NCBI RefSeq assembly: GCF_000208925.1 | Contig: NW_001915043.1 | Coordinates: 8,575 to 33,563 of the forward strand | Length of the DNA stretch: 24,989 bases | Reading direction: 5' to 3' | DNA from: Entamoeba histolytica HM-1:IMSS | Lineage: Eukaryota > Evosea > Mastigamoebida > Endamoebidae | In this document: piece after piece, positions 17,079 through 24,989 of the stretch | Layout: every line of letters starts with the position of its first letter | Numbering within the stretch: position 1 is the first letter of the stretch | The notes under the pieces: generated by a model | Told to the model about the DNA's origin: nothing | Seen by the model: only the letters and a program-made list of their open reading frames with translations | Databases searched by the model: none | Translations under genes and position numbers: made by a program

Positions 17079-19574
17079 TTAATTTAATTTGCAGACTAAA
17101 ACACAAATATTGTCCGTTGAACCTGATACAAAAGCTACATCACAAAGCAATGCTGAAAGCTCGGCAGTTCTAGAACTTTTCTTTTTATTTAATAATGAAA
17201 CAATATCATTATTACTGACTTGATCCCAAAGACCATCAGAAGCAACAATTAAAAATTGTTCATTTTCAGTTCTATCACAAACAACAAATTCTGGTAAGTC
17301 TGAAATGACTGGTTTAAGATTAATATCACCAATTGAACGTGATACTATATATTCACCAAAAACTCTTCCACGTTCAGTATATCCACCACATTCTTTAATT
17401 CTTTTAAATTCTTGAGGATTAGATGGAGTATGTTCTTCACATAACTGAGTTACTTTTTTTTCAGTTATATAAATTGCTCTACAATCTCCACATTGTGCTA
17501 CATAAATATGTGAAGGAGTAAGAAATGTAACAGTAACAACTGCACCATCAGTAACTTTTGCTTCTTTTAATTGATTTTGCATTTCTTTAAATGCTTGGAA
17601 AAATGCTGTTTTTATATTTTGTGTTTTCAAGAAGTTGTAAAGAATTTGTGGAAATTTAGTAGCAAAAGTATTTGATACAACACTTCCAAGATGACCATCA
17701 ATAGCAGCAAATAAGAAAAAGTCTGGAGCAGTAAAATTCGGAATGCAAATAATTGAATCTTGCATTTCTACTCTATTAGAACATTTAGAACAAAAAGAAA
17801 ATGAAGGGGGTATAGTACTAAACTCTTCTAGTTTTAAGAAATTTGGTAAGAATGGATATTGTGTGGCTTGCCAATTTGGATTTCCATCAAGACGTAATGC
17901 AAATTTTCTTTGACCAATATTTGGACTAACAGAAAGATTATTACAACTTAAATCTAATACAGATAATGATGGAAATTCATTAGTGTGAAGAACAAAATTA
18001 GTTAATCCATTAGATGAAAGATCAAGTATTTGAAGTGATGGTAAAGGAGGACGAGTATTAGGTATTTCTCCTAAAGCATTATGAGAGAGTTTCAGTCTTT
18101 TTAAATTTGTTGTATATGGGAATTTGATAGAGGTAAGACGATTACATGAAATGTCTAATGAAATTAATGCACCATTTGTAAATTCTGGGAAATTACTTAA
18201 TGAATTCATTGACAATGATAGACGTTGAAGTTTTGGTAATTTTGAAAGAATAGTAGGAAAGTCAATGAATGAATTATTGGCAAGATGAAGTAAAGTCAAT
18301 TGTGTAAGTGTTGATACATCATTTGGAATTTGACTTATCTGATTTCCTGATAATAATAAAACTTGAATATGTTGTAATGATCTTGAAGGGGGAAATGAAG
18401 TGAGTTGATTATAAGAAGCATTTAATTTAGTTAAACGAGAACAATGATCAAAAATAGGTGGGATAGAAGTAAGTCCATTAAAACTAACATCAATAGATTT
18501 TAAGTATTTTAATTCTAGAGGTATATCAGGGATTGTAATAATTTTATTTTTACTAATATCACATAATTGAAGATTAGTAATTTCCATTAATTTCAAAGGA
18601 AAATGGTCAAAATCATTGTTTTTTAAATAAATATTTCCTATTTGTGGTGTTCCTTCTGGGTTGAATGTGTTAATAATATTATTAGATACATTAAAACTAT
18701 CAGTACTTAAGGGTAAATGATCAATCTCTGAGATTTTGTTATTACTTAGATTTAAGTCTCTCATTTCATGAATCTGACATATTCCATTAGGCATTTCACT
18801 AAGTTTAATGTCATTCATAAGTAATGTTTGTAATTTAATAAGATTATCTAAAGGTTCATTGAATGAGTCAACTAATGTATTTGTTAATGAAATAAATCGT
18901 AGTGATTTTAATTTAAAAAATCCAGTTGGTAATGTTTTGATAGGATTTGAAGCTGCGTTGAAAAAAGACAAACAGGTTAATTGAGTGATAGATTCAGGAA
19001 TAACCTCAATATTATTATTTGAAATATTAATACTTTCTAATTTAGATAAGCAACCAACAAAAGGTAAGGAAGTAATTTTATTACATTCCAAGTTAATATA
19101 TATTAAATTATTCAATCCAGTAAGTCCTTCTATTTGAGACAAATTATTTTGACTTAAATCTAAATGAGTTAGTAATGAGAAATTACATCCTAAAGGTATT
19201 TTTGTGATTTCATTTGATCCAAGATTAAGTTCTTTTAATGAACCTAAAGTATAAGGCAAAGTACGTATTTTATTTGCGAATAAAGACAGTTGATATAATT
19301 TAGTTAATGTTGATAAACAAGTTGGAATTTCTACAATATAATTTCTACACAAATCTAATTTAAGTAACGACGGTATTTCTGTTAGTGTTTCTAATGAACT
19401 GATTTGGTTTGAGTCAGCATTAATGTGAGTTAATCTTGTTAAATTCTTCAGAGATTTAGGAAAATTTTGTAAATCATTTCCAGAAATATTTAGGTCTTCA
19501 ACAAGAGTATTTATAGTGATGTCTGATTCAGAAATAACTTTTAAATGAAGACCTTGAAGTTCCAAGTAATTCAT
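17079..19574 (-). CDS. Leucine-rich-repeat protein with C-terminal PP2C phosphatase domain
   Basis: 831 aa, with no signal peptide or membrane segment. Residues about 25-570 are twenty or more LRRs of 20-23 residues (LxxLxLSxNxL/IxxIP type). Residues about 598-831 are a PP2C (PPM) Ser/Thr phosphatase: RVEMQDS (Arg601 to Asp606), FAAIDGH (Asp626, Gly627), CGDCRAIYI, SRSIGD (Asp750), VASDGLWDQVSNNDI and GSTDN (Asp821). The main metal ligands are all present, so it is probably active, but the usual MED Glu is Gln605 and the usual GDS is GDC. LRR followed by PP2C is the arrangement of PHLPP phosphatases and of yeast adenylate cyclase; neither a PH nor a cyclase domain is present here. It has a perfect GAAC element 16-23 bp upstream. 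Substrate is unknown. Confidence 0.92.
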   Translation of the reverse strand: MNYLELQGLHLKVISESDITINTLVEDLNISGNDLQNFPKSLKNLTRLTHINADSNQISSLETLTEIPSLLKLDLCRNYIVEIPTCLSTLTKLYQLSLFANKIRTLPYTLGSLKELNLGSNEITKIPLGCNFSLLTHLDLSQNNLSQIEGLTGLNNLIYINLECNKITSLPFVGCLSKLESINISNNNIEVIPESITQLTCLSFFNAASNPIKTLPTGFFKLKSLRFISLTNTLVDSFNEPLDNLIKLQTLLMNDIKLSEMPNGICQIHEMRDLNLSNNKISEIDHLPLSTDSFNVSNNIINTFNPEGTPQIGNIYLKNNDFDHFPLKLMEITNLQLCDISKNKIITIPDIPLELKYLKSIDVSFNGLTSIPPIFDHCSRLTKLNASYNQLTSFPPSRSLQHIQVLLLSGNQISQIPNDVSTLTQLTLLHLANNSFIDFPTILSKLPKLQRLSLSMNSLSNFPEFTNGALISLDISCNRLTSIKFPYTTNLKRLKLSHNALGEIPNTRPPLPSLQILDLSSNGLTNFVLHTNEFPSLSVLDLSCNNLSVSPNIGQRKFALRLDGNPNWQATQYPFLPNFLKLEEFSTIPPSFSFCSKCSNRVEMQDSIICIPNFTAPDFFLFAAIDGHLGSVVSNTFATKFPQILYNFLKTQNIKTAFFQAFKEMQNQLKEAKVTDGAVVTVTFLTPSHIYVAQCGDCRAIYITEKKVTQLCEEHTPSNPQEFKRIKECGGYTERGRVFGEYIVSRSIGDINLKPVISDLPEFVVCDRTENEQFLIVASDGLWDQVSNNDIVSLLNKKKSSRTAELSALLCDVAFVSGSTDNICVLVCKLN

Positions 19575-19589
19575 AAATTGAAGTATTAC

Positions 19590-19597
19590 AGTTCATT
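19590..19597 (-). promoter_or_regulatory. GAAC core-promoter element of the LRR-PP2C gene
   Basis: The minus strand reads AATGAACT 16-23 bp before the ATG at 19574, in the direction of transcription. It is a perfect match to the Entamoeba GAAC element, which is known to vary in position near the transcription start. Confidence 0.55.
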
Positions 19598-19673
19598 TCT
19601 TTTCTATGAAATTTTTATTTTTTTCTTTTTTAATAAGAAGAATGAAAAAAAAAACAGGCATTTAAAAATTGTT

Positions 19674-22600
19674 TTATTTTTTGTCAGTTAATTCGGTAAC
19701 AGTTTGTGGATTTGTAATGATAGAAAGTGTAGAATAAAAGTTGGTTTTTGAAGATCCCTTATTTTTGTCTATAATATCTTGAATAAGTGTTGTTCTTCTT
19801 AAATATGGTTTTAAATAATCATCTGGTGATATATTTAAACTACAACAATAACTAGCGTTAATAGCTGTTTCTCTTACTAAATTAGGAAGAACTTCTTTTC
19901 CAACAATCATCCCATCTATTAATGGACCAAATTGTCTAATACTTTGTTTTCTCCAAATTCTAATTTTATGTAAACCATTTCCAATTGGTTTAATAACAAT
20001 ATGTGCAGCATTAAATTGAGATGAAATAGTCCTAGGACTGTATATGTCTGCTTCATTCCAAATAATATGAACATAGTCATTTCCAACATGTCGTTTCTTA
20101 ATTATTTGTTGATCGTCATTAAGAACTGTTGGCATTAGAGTAATATCATGAAAAATAACTTCTTTTGTTGCATCAGCAAAATATCTAATATTCTTTCCTG
20201 TTGATAAATATGTTTTATCTAATCCACCCACAAATCCAGAATGTGTTTCAATATCAATGGTCCATCCTAATCCTTCTACAAATTCTTTATATGCTGGTGA
20301 TCCTTCTTGATTTTTAAGAATATCAAATTGGTCATGTTGTCCATTTTTAACATAAATAAGACCTATTTTATGGAAACTACGAACACATGATTTATCTAAT
20401 CCTTCTACTAATGTTTTAAATTTATCTGTTGGTGTAATTGGAATTAATGTGGTATTACTTTTTCCAATAACATCAATATTTTGAGTTGAACATAATAACA
20501 TTTGTATTAATAATTTAGTTGAATCTATTTCATGTCGTTCTAAAGTTATTATTTTATTTGTTTCTTCTTCTATTTTGTTTTCATTAAATCCTTTAATTTG
20601 TTGTTGTATATTTTCAAAAGTATCTTTTAAAGATTCTAATTCATTACAATATTCTTCTTTATTAATATTATTAGGTAATTCCCAATCTAAGAAATCAGGT
20701 TCTTGGTCTAAAATTTGATTAATAAGAGAACGTAATTTATTTTCATGTGGATCAATTGGTTTTTCTTCTATTTTTTCTTTTGGTGCAGATGTAATAATAT
20801 CTTTTACGCTCAGTTTTCTTACACAGGTATCATTTGGTATTCCAATATCATCTAAAATAGAAACTGATTGAACATTCCATGAACTTTTACCAACTGCATT
20901 TCTTATAATCATTCTACAGAAATTTTCATCTTTTCTTTCTTCAATTGATAATAAATTATTTCCATAAGCCCACCATGTTGTTGAACCTTCTCCTTCTATT
21001 TGTGAAGATAAATATTTATCATTTCCTTTCTCACTTGGAACAAATGCAAATGCATTTAAAAGAGTTTGGATGAAAATTTCAGCACATTCAGGTGCTGATG
21101 CTCTATAAAGATTTAATGGATTAATAGTCTTTTTTTCTTGTTTTAAAGTCATTGCAAAAGAAATTGCATTTAATAAATCAACTATAATTTCAGGAGATAG
21201 TGCTTTGAAAAAAATAAACGAAGGTGAAAATACCCATTCTGTTAGTGCAGTGAAAACACAACCAATAGCTTCTGTTTTTACTTGTGGATTTAATATAGTT
21301 TTGATTAATCTTTTAATCATAAATTGAATATCATTAATAGTAAAGTATTTAGTAAAAGAAGCTAATTCACAAATAACCTCACTAGCAGGTCTATAAATAT
21401 TTTCATTTTCAACTTCAATTTTTTCAATAATCATTAATAATAATTTCTCAATATTAAAATCAGGATTAATTTTTCTTGAAAATATTATATGTGCAGCAAT
21501 AGAATATATCAAAGAAATTTGACATGAAATAGATTTAAATACTTCTAATAATGGTTTAAAACATTCTGATAATTCTTCTTTTAAGTTAAATTCAAAAGAT
21601 AATTTATTAACATTCGATAAGTCAAGAACAATAGATGGATAATTTTCATTTACACATATAAGAGAACTTAAAAGAAGGACAATTTGATAATTTCTATTTG
21701 TATTTGATGTTGGTAATAATAAATCAGAACTTAGAGATTTTAAGTGTTGAACAAAGTAAGGAATCAAAAGTGGATATCCAGGAATTTGGTTATAAACAAT
21801 ATCATATAATTCTTCCATTAATATAATTGGAATAATTTCAAATCCTTTAATAACTTTTTCATAAAATAAATTATATATTTCGTTATTAAATCTTACATAT
21901 GAACGATTAATTAATTTACATATAAATCGATATAATAATTCTGTAGTTTTTGAAGTTTGATTTTGACGTTCAAATGAATCAAAAAATATTTGACCAAAAA
22001 TGTCAACTAATTTTAATATTTTTTCATTTGATTGTAATATTCCAAATTGAAATAATTTAGTTTCAGACTGAATAAAAGTTATAGCTATTTCATATAATAA
22101 TGATAGTCCATGTTCATAACTTTCATTTAGAGAATGATTAAAAATTCCTTCAAATAAATAATAAAAATTATACCATAATTCAAGTGCTTTATCTCCATCT
22201 GTTTCAGGAAGATATTCTTTAAATGATTCATCAAAAGAAGGTGCAACAAATATATCTTCTATTGTTTCAAGATGAGTTGAACGTTCAACTTTTTTTGAAC
22301 CAACAATTACATCATCAGTATTTTCAAGTAATAAAGGAGAATAAAAATGTTGTAATATAATCCTAACAACATGTTTAATTTTAATACCAATTTGGTATAT
22401 AACATTTTCATTATAATAATACTTAGATAAATCATCTTTTAATATTTTCCATTGGTCAGGTCCAAATTTCCATTGTACAAAAAGAATAATTAATAAATCA
22501 ATATATGAAGAAACAATTGGAGTTTTTTCTTGTTTTATGAGATAATCAATACAACATAATACCATTTCTTTCATTGTTTTCTTTAATATATCACTCAAAG

Positions 22601-23749
22601 AACTTTTAGCAATTATTAAAATTTCTTGTTTAATTTGTGTAGCTAAAGGCATACAAATTTCTACTGTAGAAGAACTGAATGGTTTATCGAATATAACTGA
22701 AAGAGAAGAAATGATATGAGTTTGAAGTGATAAAACTTGTTCTTCTTTTTCTAAAACTAATGGATTAAGAAGAATGAGATTAGAAAAATACCTAATTACT
22801 GATAAAATAACTTGTGATGATGTTTCATTAATTTCTAATTGTAAAACATGATTAAAATAATATTTAATAAAAAGAATAAAAGAAGGTCTTTTCTTTAATC
22901 TATCAACTACAAGTGAAGTATATAATTCTTTCAATTCCTCTAATACAAATAATTCTACTTCACTTGAATGACCATCAAAATTTATTTGATGTTCCTGTTT
23001 ATACTTATAATTTGCTTGATCAGCAAAATGAGGATAAATAAATGATAATAATGCTTCTAATAATAAATAGAGTTTATCAAATGTTTCAGGTGTTTTAATT
23101 AAGTCAATAAAAATTTTAATAAATTTCTTTGTCATTTCTTTCTGATTAATTTGGTCATGACTAGTACAATAACAATTTTCTCCAAAATCTAATTTATTTA
23201 CTGGAAAATCATTTTCATTATCATAGAGTTGACCTATATTGATACTTTTAATGAATGTTGATGTTAAAGTAGATTCAACTCCATAATGAAGGATAATATC
23301 AAGTAAAGTTTTAAAACAAGCTTCACGTAATTCTGGATGTGATTCAATCTTCAAATAATTGTCAAAAACTTTCTCTAAAATAATCAGTTAAAGTGATTTT
23401 ATGATTATTACTTGTAATTTAATCACAAACGATACAACTCAAAATTCTTTAATTCATCTAAGGAATAATGTCTATACATAATTCTTATGATTTTTAAATG
23501 AATTGTAGCATCTTTATAACTAACTGAAATTTTTCCTTTTTTGAGGTGTGAAGAAATATTTTGAAATAATTCAATAACTAATGTAGTAAACATTTCACGA
23601 TTTTGTTTTATAAAATTATCAAAATCATCAGGTGACATATATTTTTCTGACAATGAAATACATGCCCGAACTTTTTTGTTGACACTTTCTTTTGGTTCAA
23701 ACATTAGAGTTTGTTTCTTTCGAATTTTCTTATCAACTTCGCTACTCAT
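19674..23749 (-). CDS. RalGAP-alpha/tuberin-type Rap/RalGAP-domain protein (two exons)
   Basis: Predicted GTPase-activating protein for a Ral/Rheb/Rap-like small GTPase. Coding parts are 23431-23749 and 19674-23374, joined over a 56-nt intron, giving 1339 aa. The join restores one helical text (DELKNFELYQKVFDNYLKIE). Residues 1 to about 1000 are helical-repeat-like with no sharp motif. The GAP domain is about 1100-1300: SFHKIGLIYV, GLGWTIDIETHSGFVGGLD, then RHVGNDYVHIIWNE with the catalytic Asn-thumb Asn1205. RQFGPLIDGMIVGKEVLPNLVRETAINAS follows, strongly like RalGAP-alpha and less like TSC2. The second exon read alone has only a TTG at its apparent start, and the first exon alone looks like a 108-aa orphan; both are artefacts of not splicing. 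No RalGAP-beta partner is present in the window. Confidence 0.88.
23375..23430 (-). other. Intron of the RalGAP-like gene (56 nt, phase 1)
   Basis: Donor GTTTGT at 23430-23425, acceptor TAG at 23377-23375. Unspliced, exon 1 ends two codons later in TGA. Splicing makes one Gln codon from C + AG and fuses the 108-aa ORF to the 1226-aa ORF. Confidence 0.88.
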
Positions 23750-24173
23750 CTTCTTTTAATAATTAGATTTAATAGATTTAATAATTTCTTTTTATAGAAA
23801 TTGAAAAGATGATAATAAAATGCCATTAACTCATGTTTTTAATCAATAAAATTCTGGAAATTAAAAACTTATAAAAATGATTTACTCATTTGAAAAATCT
23901 TAAAATTTATTTAAAGTTCTTTTGTTATCAATAACATCAAATAAATAAAAATTACTAAATTAAATTTAAGTAAATATTGATTTTTCTATTTCTTGTTATT
24001 TATTTGAGATTATTATTTTCACTCTTTTCAGAATCATGTTCATGAAGTATTTCTATATCTTATATTCCACTTCTATTATCTCTATATTATTTCATTATAT
24101 CTTTCATATTATTATTCATTTTATCTTTTATCATTATTTAAAAATAAAACTATAATATCTTATTCTCTGTTTG

Positions 24174-24952
24174 TCTTTACTATTCATTCTTCTGTTTATT
24201 GGAATTATATTGTAATTTAATTTATTCTTTTAAATTTATCTTAGTGAATGTTATACATTTCTACTGTATTAATAAATATTATTTTATCTTTTTATCATTT
24301 ATAATTATCAATTTGTCATATCATTTTTTCTTCTTTATTTTATCTTCTATATAAATATAATGTCTTTCATTAAACATTCACTTTTATTGAATATTTATTG
24401 TTTCAATTCATTGAATATTTCTTTATTTTTATTCTTCTTTTGTTTTTATCATTTTTATTTGTGTTGTTTAATTTCATTTTATTCTCTTGTTTTATTCTAT
24501 TTATTTTAATTGTATTTTAGTTATTCTCATCATTTGAATATTCATTTATTTAATTCATATTTAATTCATATTTAATTTGTATTTAATATTATAACTTTAT
24601 TTTATTTTATAATTACAAATAATACAATATTTCATTTATTATTTGATGTAGTTATTGAATTGTTAATTCATACAAATATATTATTTAGTTCATTAATTAT
24701 ATTGTTTATATTCATTTCTTTTTATATTAATATTCTTCATTATTTTATTTGTTAATTTCTTATCATTTCATTTTCATTCAATTTGAATTTCAATTTACTA
24801 ATACGTTTCATTCTATTTGTTATTTAAACTACAAATATTGAAATAATAGAGAATAGAAATATAATAAATGATAAGAATGGTGTATGAAACACAAACAAAT
24901 GAAATTTAAAATCAAAACAAATAACAAAATAAACAATAATGAATAGTAAAGA
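24174..24952. repeat. 15-bp inverted repeat pair, 749 bp apart
   Basis: TCTTTACTATTCATT at 24174-24188 is the exact reverse complement of 24938-24952. Similarity continues inward, imperfectly (TCTGTTTATT against ATTGTTTATT). The T-rich stretch of the region lies between them. In AT-rich DNA a chance match of this length is possible. Confidence 0.5.
24550..24582. repeat. 11-bp tandem repeat, three copies
   Basis: TTAATTCATAT occurs at 24550-24560 and 24561-24571, followed by the variant TTAATTTGTAT at 24572-24582 and a partial fourth copy. It is a short local duplication with no evident function. Confidence 0.7.
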
Positions 24953-24989
24953 AATAACAAAGTTGAAAATACAACAGATAATTAAACAA

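Larger units (their letters stand above)
23750..24989. other. 1.24-kb gene-free, low-complexity AT-rich region
   Basis: No ORF, tRNA or known element is recognisable. The first 50 bases are the RalGAP-like promoter side, with a 9-bp tandem (TAGATTTAA twice, 23764-23781) and an AATTTC/GAAATT inverted repeat (23783-23802). From about 23980 to 24830 the plus strand is T-rich and then turns A-rich to the window end. An 11-bp tandem and a 15-bp inverted pair are listed separately. A decayed gene or Entamoeba repeat is possible. Confidence 0.55.

Noticed and set aside
23354..23354. TTG at 23354 as the start of the GAP protein
   Set aside because: It is not an ATG, and the frame continues upstream to a splice acceptor that joins the preceding ORF.
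2050..23749. A co-regulated growth-control cluster (PRMT5, Yak1-like, PP2C, RalGAP-like)
   Set aside because: Genes alternate in strand, have separate promoters, and nothing but theme connects them.
23750..24989. tRNA array or CRISPR-like repeats
   Set aside because: No tRNA B-box-like GGTTCGA with a foldable partner is seen, and the repeats are short tandems without regular spacers.

Overview
The window looks like nuclear DNA of an Entamoeba species, most likely of the E. histolytica/dispar/nuttalli group; I cannot name the species from sequence alone. The reasons are a very AT-rich, gene-dense layout, A/T-ending codons, short introns (51-57 nt) that open with GTTTGT, core-promoter words such as TATTTAAAG and AATGAACT just upstream of start codons, and a decayed R2-type LINE whose endonuclease motifs match the EhLINE layout.

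Layout. 1-1212: decayed 3' half of a non-LTR retrotransposon (RT thumb remains, CCHC finger, PD-X14-D endonuclease), cut by the window edge. 1432-2049: RPS26 (-) with a promoter region holding a tandem repeat, shared head-to-head with PRMT5. 2050-3810: PRMT5 (+). 4072-4332: an actobindin-like actin-binding protein (+). 4522-8418: a giant USP-type deubiquitinase (-). 8570-10654: a DYRK/Yak1-type kinase (-) with a 5' exon that a plain ORF search misses. 11070-12806: a membrane-anchored CX5R phosphoinositide-phosphatase-like protein (+). 12849-13109: a small coiled-coil protein (-). 13226-15520: RFC1, the clamp-loader large subunit (-), with a three-codon first exon. 15816-17024: an OGFr-domain protein (+). 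17079-19574: an LRR-PP2C phosphatase (-). 19674-23749: a RalGAP-alpha/tuberin-type GAP (-), which appears as two ORFs until a 56-nt intron is removed. 23750-24989: no gene, strand-skewed and low in complexity.

The genes are single units rather than an operon. Neighbours are packed convergently (42, 54 and 189 bp between stop codons) or divergently (promoter regions of about 180-415 bp). Several concern signalling or growth control (Yak1-like kinase, RalGAP-like GAP, LRR-PP2C, lipid phosphatase), others concern core machinery (RPS26, RFC1, PRMT5). I see no evidence that the cluster is functional rather than coincidental, and no dedicated new system. The most useful results are three split genes resolved by eye, the corrected PRMT5 start, the LINE endonuclease signature, and some intergenic palindromes.
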